In this document: positions 35,060 through 48,192 of the stretch, one piece after another | How the letters are laid out: each line of letters starts with the position of its first letter | Position numbering within the stretch: position 1 is the first letter of the stretch | Assembly (NCBI RefSeq): GCF_016802725.1 | Contig: NC_052669.1 | Coordinates: forward strand, 23,341,770 to 23,405,769 | DNA: 64,000 nt | Reading direction: 5' to 3' | DNA from: Solenopsis invicta | Taxonomy: Eukaryota; Arthropoda; Insecta; Hymenoptera; Formicidae | Notes under the pieces: model-generated | Database searches by the model: none | What the model saw: the letters and a program-made list of their open reading frames with translations, nothing else | What the model was told of the DNA's origin: nothing | Translations under genes and position numbers: made by a program

Positions 35060-35790
35060 ACATACTTTATCAATATTTTTATATTTTTACTTAATATAAC
35101 ATTTAGTGACAAAAACACGAAATAAATGAGAAATTATGTATATTAATACAGATAAAAATTTAACACGTTACGTCTTGTTTTATGTGTGCTAACTTTAAAA
35201 AAATTACTGTTAATTTTTGATAAATTTGTATAGCTAATAGTAATTTCGCTTGTTGCTAATAATAATGTAATTTTATATTGAATTTCTATATTTTCATAAA
35301 AAAAACTTTAAAATATTTTATATTTATTGTATTATACATATTTGCAATTATTACACAGATGAAATTGATATATCTTTTTAATCAAGTTTTGTAAATCATA
35401 TTTCTTCAAAATTTATTATAATAAATGATGTTAGTGTAAGACTGATAAGTGATAGTAATTAATAAAATTAATAATTAATATGATTAAAAATATGTCACTT
35501 GCAAAAATAAATTCAAGCCAGTATTATTTCAATGTTCGTACCTTATCATTATATTTATTAATTATTAAATTTAATTTTTCTTGAATAAATTATTAGTAAA
35601 ATAAATATTAGTCAATAATTTCTTATATTTTAAATTATTTTAATTTATAAATTTTTTACTTTCAAAGATGATACAAAAATCTATTAAACGAAAAGTTGAC
35701 TAAATAATAGCAGCAGGTTGCAAAAAGGCTTATAACAATTTAATATTAGTAAAGGATCAAACATGGCAGTAATTCGATGAGAGACTGCAT
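35060..35790 (+). repeat. Dispersed AT-rich repeat, copy 2
   Basis: Collinear with the interior of the hAT-type element at 7.6-8.3 kb and with the inverted segment at 49.4-50.0 kb. Shared landmarks include CTTGTTTTATGTGTGCTAAC, AAAAATAAATTCAAGCC (35503-35519), AAAATAAATATTAGTC and TTTATAAATT...AAxGATGATAC, then GCAGGTTGCAAAA. No hAT-type ends were found at its borders, so it is probably truncated. Confidence 0.65.
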
Positions 35791-38350
35791 CTAACATGCG
35801 CATAATCGTGATCTTTACCACCCTAATTGTACTAAAACGCCCTTTGATGCATCCCCACGCGCGACAGTATTTCCCGTCAAATCGTAAAATGGCGTCGGGA
35901 GCGACAATGCTCCCGTGATTTATTTCTGTAATTTAACTAACTCGTCTGGTCCCGCCGCGACCTCCGCCGCCGCGCCGCGCCGCATCCGCGTTCTGGAGAA
36001 CGCATGGAGTTCGCGACGCGCACCGGTGCATATTAAAGCTGGGCGCGGCGCGAATTAAAACTGTATTTTACAACCAACGCCCCCGCGTTCGCCGTCGAAA
36101 GCGCGTTTAACGGCGTTCGCATGAGCGATTCGCCGTTTTTACGATCGTCCATTTCCGCGCTTGCAGCCCTTTTGCAAACTCATCCTCGCTATGTATCCGT
36201 TGTACCGTACTAAAACTCTTTTTTTCCCCCTCCCCTTTTCACTCTCTCGCTCTTTCGCTGTTTTTCTCTGTAAGGAAATAATCATTACACACACACGTAC
36301 ACACACACAGAAGCTCTCAATAGATTTCTACAAATAAGATATTCTTTAATTGCCTTGGTATTAAATTGAGTATCGTATCGACTATATTCGTGACTTGCTA
36401 AATTTGTGCGCGAAATGGTTTATCGTGTTCGCGGCGTATCGACGTCGGAAATACGCGCCGATCGATGCATCGGAGTGGCCGGAGGGGGAGGAGCAATGAA
36501 AATCGGGATGCGAATGGCCATGAAATTTCTGCGATGGGAGTTTACTTATCACGCGGAATTACCGTCTCGCAGTCAACAGCGGCGGGACAGGAATTACGTC
36601 GGCGGCCGATACAACTATCTCTTCCCCTGGCGGAAAAGTTTATATCGCGCATACACGCGGCACACATACGTGCACGGTGTGCACTCACACATGTGAGTGC
36701 GCCCAGTATTGTTCCGTCTTCGTCTTCCTACGTTATATTGGATTTCTCACTGTAGTTACCAGGTTTGTTCCACGCTCGTAAACCCGCTTAAGACAAAATG
36801 GAAGCTCAACGGTGTCGGCGGGAGCATAAAAGTTGATTAAACGAATCAATACGATAGCTTCAATCACGAGATGGTGTAACAAGCTCGTATAGCACCCGTT
36901 AATTTAAGAAATGGATCTATTGCACATGATGTATGTATAACGGTACTTTAGAATTTATAAATTAATTTTCCCAGTTTAGAAAATTTATCCGCTCGTTGTT
37001 GTACGTGTTACACTTGTTAATTATGTTCTCGCAAATATAATAGACATAAAAAAAATTGTACGCGCACTGTACAGCGAGCTAAATATGCACGACTATATTT
37101 TGTCCACATAATTATTGCTCAACGACATTGTTCAAGGGCGTAATAGACTTTTTATGATACGTTATAATAACTTTATTACATATGCAATTTACAATGACGA
37201 TCGACGTTATGATATTATATTGGAAATATTTTTATATAAAATATACTGGACATACGCAGCGATATTTTCAATGTTGATAATTTTTCACTCCGTGATGGAT
37301 AAATTGATTGATAGTGTGCAAAATAAATGTAACGCTGTAATCCAAAGCGGCCTGACTAAAGTAATAGTGTAGTTTTATATTATATAATTGCTTTCTATTG
37401 AATTAAATTTCTGAACGTGTACATAAATAAAAAAAAAAAGATGGTTACGTGTTCCTGACTAACATATCCAAAAATGGTGATATCTTTACTAGAAAATGAA
37501 ATCTTTTGATGAAAACTTTGATTGTTCCTTTTTTGCTCACAACTGTTCGTGCGATTGTACATGCGTAACATTATTTGATAAATCTTTAAAATAAATCATA
37601 TTAACCGTGATCAATTATTCTTCAAGAACGTCTTTTTCAGAGTCCGAATATAATTTCTTGTTACACATCATAAATCTTAATGGGAAGCTTCTTGCGTCGT
37701 TTCTTAAACTAGATTAATCATTCAGCAGCGTATTACCGTTTATTATTCACTCTAATTATTATTTTAACCTTTATCCTAAAGCTGAGTTTCAGCTGAAATG
37801 CCGCTATTATCCCGACCCATTTCGAGAAGACACGTTTGGCTGCCAAGTCCTTCCTTAACGTCCAGACGCGAAAAACCGTAGCCCTTTTCAAACAGACGCG
37901 GTTTTCCGCGAGTTCTCCAAGTTCTACCGTGGCTTTAATGCCGCAAAAGCGCGACGTTTCTGCTTTTTCCGACCCTAGCGGTAATTACTCAGTTGATATG
38001 ATTGGTCGGACCGCGCGGAGGTCATGATCCTTAAGAAGCACCTCCCGCTCTCCGGCCTTACGGGATCGAATTATCTGCTTAATGGATGGTAATTGCTGCG
38101 AAGGTGCACTTAGCAGAGAAGCCGCGCCCGGCTTTACGCGGCACTTGTACGGGTTCAAAGCGTATCCCCGGCAGAAACGACCCTGTCCTGGACCATGGGA
38201 TTTGGTCATTTTCGTTTTAATATATATATCACTTCTTTTCTTTTGAATAGAAGAAACTTTGAAAGAAAAATATAAACTCTAATGAATTTAATTATCGATG
38301 ATCGAGACGCGTACTGTACGAAAGAAAGATTTATGAGCGAGAATGTAGCA
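35791..38350. other. Unannotated stretch
   Basis: CpG-rich at 35.9-36.7 kb, with short overlapping open frames, then AT-rich to 37.7 kb. Contains a CA repeat and a perfect short hairpin at 36.68 kb. No gene supported. Confidence 0.55.
36287..36309. repeat. (CA)n microsatellite with GT interruption
   Basis: ACACACACACGTACACACAC. A short interrupted CA repeat. Confidence 0.85.
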
Positions 38351-38586
38351 GAAAAAGAACGATTTTGTTGAAGTATCTAAATATTTAGCTGGATACAGAT
38401 CTGAAAATAATTTTATTGGATCTTCAAAATAATTGTGACGGATGGGCAAGCAATGCTGCAAAAATTTTCGACATTCTAGTAATTCAGTTTGAGAGTTCAA
38501 CGTAATTATTTTGATAGCCTAACAAAATTATTTTCAGATCTACATCCAACTAAAGTTTTAGATACTTCATCAAAATCGTTCTTTCC
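38351..38586. mobile_element. Palindromic MITE family A, copy 4
   Basis: The left arm GAAAAAGAACGATTTTGTTG with GATACAGATCTGAAAATAAT is matched by the reverse-complemented right arm GGAAAGAACGATTTTGATG with GTAGATCTGAAAATAATTTT. 236 bp, non-coding, closely similar to the 34.7 kb copy. Confidence 0.85.
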
Positions 38587-39056
38587 GTGAATATGTGCAG
38601 AGAAAACTGTTTGCTATATATAAAGCTGTACGCTTGAATACCGGTTTCTAACAGATGCGAAGGAGAGAATGGATCGTAGTAATGTTTTTAATTAATTTTG
38701 CCAATTTTCCTTTCGTTAATTTTTTAAAATAAATTTTCAGTTTTGCTTTCGTCCGCGGTGTATCCTGAAACTTGCATAATAATTGCAGAATGCCCGACAC
38801 ACTGCAACCAACCGCTGACGGCAGTTGCGGAGTAGTCAGTTATATGTATGTTAAGCGATCCGGGAACATAGTGATGCAAGTCGAGATTGCCTTGTGAAGA
38901 TCTTCCTACCCGGGAGACTTCGGAAATCTTTGTCTTGGGAACAAGCGACGTCTCTCTCGGTCAACTCGACAGTCCGTCTCGATTCCTCCAAAGTTCTAGG
39001 ACTAAGTCCTGAATTTCCGACAAAGTCTGTCGACGTTTTGTTCGCGTCCGCGTAAG

Positions 39057-39088
39057 GACGACGACGGTGACGACGACAACGACGATGA
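39057..39088. repeat. Imperfect (GAC)n repeat
   Basis: GAC trinucleotides interrupted by GGT, AAC and GAT. In one plus frame they read as an aspartate-rich tract that stays open for about 60 codons in total, but there is no start codon or splice pair I would support. Confidence 0.75.
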
Positions 39089-40607
39089 CAAAGAAGATAA
39101 CGGCGACGTTGATGAGGCGATCTGTGTGTTTGCTAATTCCTCGGCGTGTCTCTCTTCGTTAATCTCCACCGCCTTTTCCCAGTTTGATTCGGCCGGTCGT
39201 CGCCGGCTGGAACAATAACGCGGTTGATTGTAATGAAGGCCGCGTCGATATCAGTGGCTCATTGTTCTACGCTTAACGTCTTACTCATCCACATCTTCTG
39301 CCGCTTGCTCGTTTCATCATTCGCTTCTTTCATCCTTTTTGTCGGTATTGAAATAATTTTCTTTTGTATTTATATATTTATATATATATATTCGGAGTAG
39401 AGATTTTTTCGTCATCTCACGAGATTTTAAAGAAGAGATGTCGCATTATATATTTAATTAATAGAAATTGAATTTTTATGTGTTAAAACAAATTCATAAC
39501 GCCGTGTTACAACTGCTGGACAGCAGTTAATCTTACAGACATCTAATTAAAGAAGAAAAATTTTAACCGTTTCGAAAATAACAGATTAACTAGATTACGT
39601 CATTATAATAATCATATTTTGCTATGTATACGGAGATTAAAGCCTTTTCCCGGCAATTTAACCGAACGTCACGTTTCAGCAAATCTTCTCGCGAGAGTTA
39701 AAGACGGACTAATGTGAATTGGAAATACGCGGGAAATGCATTATCTAAAGACAATTGCTGCGATTCACACGAGACGTCAGCTGTCGCGCGAAACGACGGA
39801 CGAACGGTACCGTCTTTATGAAAATCTCAGCTCTGGGATACGTCATGCAAAATTGACAATGGGATATGTCGGCGTATACAAGGTAGCACGTGACCTCGTT
39901 ATATGCGAACGTAGATTACATGATTTATGCAGCCGCATCCACCATCTGCTTTGCATCGATGTACCGGAAATGGTTGCTGCGCCAAAACGACCCAAAATCG
40001 AGTTTACTGTAAATGAATATTATCGACAATGCCACAATGCTCAGAGAATATGTATAACTACGGAATATATAATATTTTCATTTTTTTCTTGGCGACAATG
40101 TCACCGCATATTTTAATGAAATTAAAATATATCGCGATAAAGCTACAAACAAAACCCCCTTTAAAAAGGTGAATAAAAGCGATATTTCATCACTAACTCG
40201 CAATCCCAAGGATTAATTCACGAAAGGGAAATACACTTTTCGCTTTCCGACCTCGTGCTGCTCGCAGACTGCCGACGGATGAATATCTCCGCGGAGGAGG
40301 GGGAGCTCGACCATTGTGTCCACCCCAGTGCTACAAACTACGGTGAATCATGCGCCATTCCCGCATCGCATCGCGCATTCAGCTGAGCCGCTCGTGTCGC
40401 AATGCGCGCTCTTATGAATGGCGTTTCACGCGCGCGTGGACCTACCCCTTCGACGTCGCGTGCATTCGCAAACGCGCGGAGGCAGGAAGCGCGCTCATCA
40501 AGATCCGACGAGATAGGGCTCGGCTATCAGGCCGGCGTGCCCGCCGTTGACTCGTACTACGCGCCTCGAAATGCACACGCTCGCTGCATGCGACACTCGT
40601 GTACACG

Positions 40608-40608
<1 letters not shown>

Positions 40609-40653
<45 letters not shown>

Positions 40654-40656
40654 GCG
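40609..40656. repeat. Compound (CA)n(CG)n repeat
   Basis: About fifteen CA units pass directly into about eight CG units. The whole 48 bp is strictly alternating pyrimidine-purine, a composition that can adopt Z-DNA. Confidence 0.95.
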
Positions 40657-42042
40657 ACGACGGAAACTTTTCGCGGCCAGATACGATGCCTCAATTCTCT
40701 GCGGACATCCCGGGCTCCTCGGGATGTCGCATTCTCCTCTTTGCATAGTTAGGATATCTTCGCCCGACAACGCAGTCGGAAATTCTTTTCGCGTGGACAA
40801 CGCTCGACCTTGGCGTTTCGCGGAAAATTCGGAACAGAGGAATCCCGAACGACCCAGTTTGCGATACTGGGACACTCGCAGCATCCAGCTGATTGTTCTA
40901 GGTCGCCACCGAGTGGCTCACATATAATATACATATATATATACTGCGAATTTTGTGGGATTTTTAAGTAAAATGACTCCTCGATGATAACTCTGAGATT
41001 TTTTAATGTCACGTATTTTAAAATTATTTTTGTATTGAAATTTTTCCGATTATATACATATGAAACTGCATCGCGATAGAAAATTTTTTGGCTTTTCGAT
41101 ATGTACACATATTTTTTTCTTATTTTCAATATCACGTAACCCGTAGATCAAATCCGAGATCAATTTTCAGGAAACATGTAAACCTTGCTGTTTTTTGCTC
41201 TTTGCGCATCATTATAATTTTAATTTTGACGAAACGCATAGAATTCAATTCAGTGACGAATGATCAAAAGAAAAAAAAAAAATAGATTTCGCGTGGCTTG
41301 TTCGCGGGTCGCGAATTAACAGACGATTTAAATAACGTTGTCACACGAGAGTCAACGCGGATCTTTCCGAACGTGCAATTAACGGCGTGACAGGGAGCCC
41401 TCGTGAAGAGTGCTTTTTGTCCAAAGCGACGTTTCCAATACCGCGGTGCTATAGGGTGTACACATTGTGTAACGATGTACATTGTACGCGTCTCGTTTCC
41501 GCCCGTCGGTGTCAAGGGAGCCACTCTTGACCGTGGCAGGCCCGACAATCTCGTCTCCGCAGGATCAGACGGCTTTAGCAGGGGGAATAGCGTGGGAGGG
41601 AGGATTGGTGCTTGAGGCTCCTTAATTAAGGTCTCTAACAACGGCCCTTGTATCCTGCAGATGCGCGGAAGATGGCTACCGCACGATGATATCCGGCGTT
41701 TGACTAATTTCAGCCGTTCCGTCAACAACGCGGAATGAATGCACGAAATGCATTCATTGCCAAGGACCGTATACTCGGAATTACATTGTGAAATTATGAT
41801 CCCGACGAGCGGCGTAACGGTTTCTGTGCTAGTTAGCTAATTGACGAGACTTGTACGAATTATATGATTAATGATCAATGGAGTTAATTTAAAAGTATTC
41901 CTACATCATTCTACACACGTCGAGAAGTTATAGCATTAATTAAGTGTCTTTAAAAATCACGTGCAAATCGTGTTTTATGAATTTTAAGAGTTCAGAATTA
42001 AATTAGATCAACGTTAGACAAATACCATTAATAATTGCAACA

Positions 42043-42348
42043 AAAATTAATAATTGCAACGCGAGCTAACGGACATTTTCAAATTTATCAGTTTTGCAAA
42101 ATTAATTTTTACATTAATTATACTCGTGATAAACTATATAATACGTAATACATTAATTACAAAAATTAATTTTGGAAGCCTGATAAATTTGAAAATGTCC
42201 GTTGACTCGCGTAATTTTCGTTGCAATTATTAAAGTGTTCGACTTTAATAATTTCATCAAAAATTACGCGAACTAGCGGAAATTTTAAAATTTATCAGTT
42301 TTGCAAAATTAATTTTTACATTAATTACTCGCGATAAACTGTACAATA
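42043..42348. repeat. Fold-back element plus a third duplicated arm
   Basis: The left arm (42043-42120) contains GCGAGCTAACGGACATTTTC and TTGCAAAATTAATTTTTACA. The reverse complement of 42151-42235 contains GCGAGTCAACGGACATTTTC and CCAAAATTAATTTTTGTA, giving arms of about 80 bp around a loop of about 30 nt. A third unit at 42250-42348 repeats the left arm in direct orientation (GCGAACTAGCGGAAATTTTA) and continues into the loop sequence (ACTCGCGATAAACTGTACAA). Confidence 0.8.
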
Positions 42349-43368
42349 CAATGACCCACTGAACTGCTTTCCTATTCATTTCGTACAATAATAAAATTAA
42401 AGATGCAGCGAATAATTAGTGATACGCGACTCGGAGTTATTGATGAAGAATAATATTATATTTCGATTTATAATTAATAAAAGAGACGCAGAGGAGAAAT
42501 AAACGTAGTTGACGCGTTTGAGGATGCATATTTCTCATCAGTGGCATGCCGCTCATTTCCGCTCCGACCATGACCTTGCGTCATTTCCAACAATTTCTGG
42601 CTCTGAAATCCCGGAGTACGAGGGGAACATAGTTTCTCTCTCGTTCCGACCCCAATACTCAGAAACTGGGATGCGCTCGAAAACTTGCGCTAGTCACTTG
42701 TTCTTTTATGAAAGAAAAAGGGTCTCTACCTTTTCCTATTTATTCGATTCGGTCACGAAGAAAAGTCTAATAACAAACACGTGTTTTATACCTCCAGCAA
42801 TTTAATATAAAGAATGAATCAATATCCCTCTAAATATTTTAATAACGATCCGAAAAAGTATCCGAGTTAAATTAATAATTTATTAATCATGGCATTGTCC
42901 TGAGGGAGAATAATTTACTTTTCCACTAAATTATTTTTACGATTGTATCATGTATTTAACAATTCTTGGAAAAAAATTTACCGCGTGATTATTCAAAGTG
43001 TTAAAACTTTCGTTGCGCAGTTTCTGTTGCATAATTAAAATTGATCGTATATCGAAAAATTTTGATACATATATTAGGTCTCGTGAAAAGTTCGGTTTTA
43101 TCCTCGTACAATGCGCAAATTAAAGCAATGCCCTATGAAATGTTCAAAATGCACTAAAGTAAGCGAAAAAAGCTCTTCGGTACGGATCACTTAAACCTCC
43201 CTCTACAGCTTTGATTACAACCGGGGGATTCCGAAAGGGTTAACGGCCGGCTGCAATTCACCGCGTTAATTCATCGCACGACGATAAATCGCATCGTCGG
43301 GCGGAATGCGCATGCGGGTGCATGCGGGACCGATCGCGTCGAAGTTATGCGAAGGCACGATTGTGCAG

Positions 43369-43404
43369 CGTCGCGTCGCGTCGCGTTGCGTTGCGTCGCG
43401 TTGC
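43369..43404. repeat. (GCGTC/GCGTT)n pentanucleotide repeat
   Basis: About seven tandem units of GCGTC or GCGTT, directly followed by a GAC run. Confidence 0.85.
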
Positions 43405-43425
43405 AACGACGACGACGACGACGAT
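43405..43425. repeat. (ACG)n trinucleotide repeat
   Basis: About seven ACG units, adjoining the pentamer array. Confidence 0.9.
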
Positions 43426-46400
43426 GAGAAGGCGGCGGAAACGCCGCCGCACCGGTGGGCTCATGCAAATAATCCGGCCGATCGAATGTCATTATCACTC
43501 CATCATCCACTCGGCGGGCGACTACACGCCGAGACGCTGATGAATATCACGGTGGAGCTCTTCCGCGCGGCTTTTTCCGCGCGTTCGCGATGTTTGCACG
43601 TCGTCGTCGGTCGTGAAAATATTTTGCGGAGATACCCTACGGCTTCGCTCTCGTTCAGGCCGAGATTAAAGCGACACAAGGCTGCCGCCGCACGCTCTCG
43701 CCGATACACACACTTCGCTCACCCCCATTTTGCTTAGCGGCGTGTGACAGCGCTGATAATTGAGAGCTTTGCGTAAAGGCGACCGCGAAGATGCGCGGAA
43801 AATAAAAATCTCGGAGAGGAAAAATTTCTCCTCCAGACGGGGATGGTCTGTTTGTCGCGCTACATGAGAATATGAGTTTTTACATCTAGATCACAAAATT
43901 CCTGCTTAAATTACTTTGCCGGGATCTCTTAACTTTTCCCCTTTCCCACGCGATACTCCCGAGTCTTAATTCACATCTTAATCTCTTTTACGACTGTCAT
44001 GTCTGACTGGAATTTATAATTTTACAACCGCGTCGCGCGCCGCGGGAAGGAAGTGCGAAAGTAGTTGGCTCCGATAATTTCTCTCTCTCCCTCCTTCTTG
44101 TTACATTTAAACGCCGAGTTTATGATAACGCGAACGTACTTTTCGCGATTCCGCGAATTACAGAAACATCCGAGTCCGCTCCCCCCTTTGCATCTCCGAC
44201 GTTATCGTGGTTCTGTCACGGCCAACGCGACGTTTTTATGAATATTCACAATTTTCCGCGAGCTTTATTACCACTCGCACCGTTAGACGGATGCGGCACG
44301 ATATACCGCGTCGGTTTGCGTCCAATGGATCGCGTACGGGAAAACTGGTGCGGCTCAAAAATTTATTTTTTTTAATTTCTAGTATAAAAAATCGAATAAA
44401 TACATATATATATACACACAATATATACATTTGGGAAATTTCCTCAAATTATCAGTCTGACCTGAGCTGATACCATTGCACATGCTGAAAATTGCTTGAT
44501 CAATATTTGTTGACAGTTATATGCATACAATATTATTGATAGACGAAAAAAGTATGGCATGCGGTTAAATATATCTACATTTCACCAGAACTTGAGGAAA
44601 AATCAATAATAACGGAATTAAGAGGTACCAGCATCATAGCGAGACAAAATGGCGTGCTCCAAGGGGATAGTAATCGTTGGTCGATGGGGCAGCAATGCCA
44701 TAACTAAATTGCCTTGAATGGTAGTAACTTTAAAGAGATGTTTGCGAATTCACGAAATGCATTCTCGATGCGCGACGGTAACGATATTTCCGGCATGGCG
44801 TTTACGATAATTGCCTTAATCGTAATTGCGCCGGAGTTGCCCGCGCGTATATACCTTAAGGCTTTTTCAGCGCGCGGTATAAAAGTGCCAACGCGATTAC
44901 TGAAATGGCCGCGCTCGCGCGCGGAAATGCACGCTACATTCCTACAATTTCCCTCGTTCTGATAATTGCAAGGCAGAAAACTCGCCCCGAAGCTACGGAA
45001 AAGTGGCTCCGCGATCCCGCTCGTGCCGTTACGTAAGCTTGATTTATAATAAAAAGAACAGACGCCAGGAGAGAATGGTGTTAACGCTAATTAATATTAT
45101 TATTAACGAATTATTAATAAATTAATGAATAAAGTTAATTTGTGAAAAAACGTCAGAATCTCGTTACGTTGTCCGATACTTGATTGCATCTCTCTGTTCG
45201 TGTTCCCTCTCGCAATTTTCTCCTTGACGATAGATCGCGAAAAATCCGCGGTAAGAGAGTTCCGCGCTCCACAGTTTTCCCTCTTTCGCTACCCTTTAAA
45301 TCGCCGTTTCGCAAAGGCGCGAAAGTATCCGCCTTATTGCGGATTTCGATTTCTCGGCCATATAGGATTTCTCGTCGCCGGTGCTCCGCGGTAAGGTAGC
45401 ACTCCAACGCCATGCGAATTCGTTTCTCTTCAGCCGGGCGAAGGAAGGGGGAAATAAATAAATAAAAATAAGAGTGTCTCGTGGCACTTGCGTACACGCA
45501 TGTACATACACACGCGCGTGTGGTCCGACTTGCAGCCCTTCTCGAAGGCGGATTTCTCCGGCGATAAAATCCGGGCGAAACACGAGGCTTCTATCCGAGC
45601 GAGCTAGTCCGCCTGGAAAATGCGATCCGGGGAAAATCTCTTCGGAAAATCTCGGCTTCCTCGGAACTCCGTTTTCGCCGCACCGTTTCCGCGTGTGGAC
45701 GCTTTTATGTGAGTGGTGGAACACACGGTGGTACTGTACGTACCACCTTCCTCCGTCCTTCGTTCCCTTTCTTTTTCGAGCGACGCGCCAACGCGAAACA
45801 TTATTTTCGAGAATGCGACCGATTTGAGACACCTGGCAAAAAGAAATGGGACGTCACGCGACGCATCCCCGAATTTTTTGCGCGCGCAAATTATTGCTCG
45901 ACGTTGCGGTCGATTTGCTCTTATCTTACCGATGTACAGTACCGTGAACTTTTATTTAGTTGCGTGTTTCTTTGTAAAATTAAAATAAATTCCCTTTTCT
46001 AGTATCGATTAAACAAAGTTTCGTTTTTATAATTTCGTAATGTTCAATGCGTAACGATAAAACGTCGAAATAATTTGTAATTTTTAAATAATATATTTAT
46101 TATATTTTTAATTTAATTTAAAATTTATCTATTAATTTTTAAATATAACTCATGTGCAACGAAAGTAATCTCGTCATTCTTTTTTTTTCAGCTCTTTGAG
46201 AAAGTTTTTCAATAATAAGTTTAATTGGAGTACTTATAGACAACTGTCCCGAATCGTTGTATTTGCTACGACGTTCAGATGGTCGCGGGGTGGCTATTAA
46301 AACGCTGGCAATCTTAAAGAGTTCGTGCGCGGCAAAACGATGGGCATTCAGAGGAACGAAATGTAACGAAATTTGATAACGTCTCTTCTAATATATTTAT

Positions 46401-47151
46401 CGCGCAATTACCAGGAGGGAGATCCCCCTGGGATTTCGCAAAATTCAGGGAAACGGACACCGTACCTCCCCTATTAAGTTCGGCTGGCCGAGCGTTGTTT
46501 TTCGTGGGACGGAAAGCGACTTCGATTTCCTCCGTCCCGGTCTGAGAGGGGAAAAAAGAAATTTCTCACGCGAAGGAGGTAGGCAGTTTCCGGAAATGAA
46601 AGGCAGCTCCTTCAGTCCCTAAACGTGATTTTCATAACTTGGGGAGAGAATACCGGAACTCGCGCAATTATTTGGGATTATTACTGCACGAAAGTGAAAA
46701 TGAAAATTAGATCTCCGTAAAAGTCCTTTATAGAGAGATCTCTTTATTTTCCGGAAGTCCTTTTCGAAGCTTGCACTAAATCAACAGTGTGCGCTCGCTT
46801 GTTACGAGGGGCGAAACGATTTTGCCTCGCGCAATTCCGCGTATTGTGCAACGCGCGATTTTGCCATTTTCCTTTTGTCCGAACCCCTTCGCGTGTCGAC
46901 GGGGATGTAGCCGCGGATACGAGTGGCTATGCTATTACCGTAATTTTGAAATTAAAAATGCAGTTGTCTGAATTTACGACTTTATATTGTGAGTTTTAGG
47001 GATGGGAGCTACGCTGTTTTTAATACGATAAATTACAGTCACGAGATTTGCTAACTGAATACTCATAATTGAGGAGAAGATCACTAAATAATCGAGCCGC
47101 GAGTTTAGAAGGAATCATGTCGTTGTAAAACATTTTAATTTCATTGGAACG

Positions 47152-47180
47152 ATCGATACTTTCCGAACGATACTTTCCGA
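47152..47180. repeat. Two-copy 14-bp tandem duplication
   Basis: CGATACTTTCCGAA occurs twice back to back. Confidence 0.85.
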
Positions 47181-47503
47181 AACAAATTTATTTATTTATT
47201 CCTAATTAGTTTTGTAAGAGAGACAAGTAAAAAGTAAAATTTGACAGGTTACGTTACGAATAATTAAGGATGCATTAAACGTCTGGCAAGAAATTGCACT
47301 ATTATATGAAAATATCGTAATTCCAAAGTAGAACATTGTTTTCCGTCACATCGTGGCAATTAATGAATAACGCGATTAATAACGGTCGGCAATGCGACTA
47401 TCGGTGGGTTCGAGGATTTTAAAAATCGAATTTTACGACGGTGTTTTTTCCCCTCACATGATCGTCGCGAATATTTACGACATTCGCCGTGTTGAACTGC
47501 AGC

Positions 47504-47521
47504 AGCGCGCGCGCGCGCGCG
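47504..47521. repeat. (GC)n dinucleotide run
   Basis: Nine GC units, alternating purine-pyrimidine. Confidence 0.9.
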
Positions 47522-48015
47522 TATCGATTAACGTTGCCGCGAATACGAGCTACGATTTAAGAGTCCGCGTTTACGTACGCGCGTTCGTGCAGTTTTCCAT
47601 TTGTCACCGATTCAGAAACTGAACTGAAATCGGCGAGTGCGCCCGCGATGCGTCGCGTCGCATCGTCTCCGACAATGCCGGCGCCGACCGCTGTTCGCTT
47701 TGTTTCATTCCGCCGACGTGGCTGCAGTAGGGACGAAGCTGCAACGGCCGTTGGCTCCGATACACGCAGATTTATTACGCATGTTCCTGGTATATTCATT
47801 GCGCATTCTGACAGAAGATTCATTCGCGGGAAATTTAATGCCCGAAATAATGGCGCTATGGGAATCGGAATATGAACTCAAGAGAGGATATTTCAATTCC
47901 GGTAAAAGAAAGACTTCTTTTTTTTTTTTCGTAAATTCGACAAGATGACACAGTGCCTAAATGCGCACTTTCATCATCATACAATATTATGTCGAAGTAA
48001 AGTCTAATTGCAACA

Positions 48016-48192
48016 TTAACGCTAGAACCGTTGAAGATAGTGAAGAGTTATTTTGATATTTTTGTAGCATAAAAACTATTTGTATTATATTCACATTTTT
48101 TTAATATTCTGTGCTGTATAATACAAAAAAAAATTAAAAAAAAACTGAAATGATTAGCGCAACTAAAATGGCTCCGACGGTTCTACTGTTAA
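48016..48192. mobile_element. Short TTAA MITE
   Basis: Left border TTAACGCTAGAACCGTTG. Right border, reverse-complemented, TTAACAGTAGAACCGTCG. The inverted ends share TAGAACCGT and sit directly behind an intact TTAA duplication. At 177 bp it is far too short to code for a transposase. The internal sequence is AT-rich. Confidence 0.75.

Larger units (their letters stand above)
38587..42042. other. Unannotated stretch
   Basis: Contains an imperfect GAC repeat, a CA/CG compound repeat and an unassigned open frame at 39736-40116. Composition alternates between CpG-rich (38.8-39.3 and 40.2-40.9 kb) and AT-rich. No gene supported. Confidence 0.5.
42349..48015. other. Unannotated stretch, no gene recognised
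   Basis: Large CpG-rich blocks (43.2-44.3, 44.7-45.9, 46.2-46.9 and 47.4-47.9 kb) separated by AT-rich DNA. Many overlapping open frames of 60-180 codons on both strands; none has a recognisable domain or paired splice sites. Contains pentamer, GAC, and GC repeats. Confidence 0.55.

Noticed and set aside
45296..45832. 178-codon minus-strand open frame
   Set aside because: Three or more overlapping frames are open here in a CpG-rich block; no motif, no splice context.
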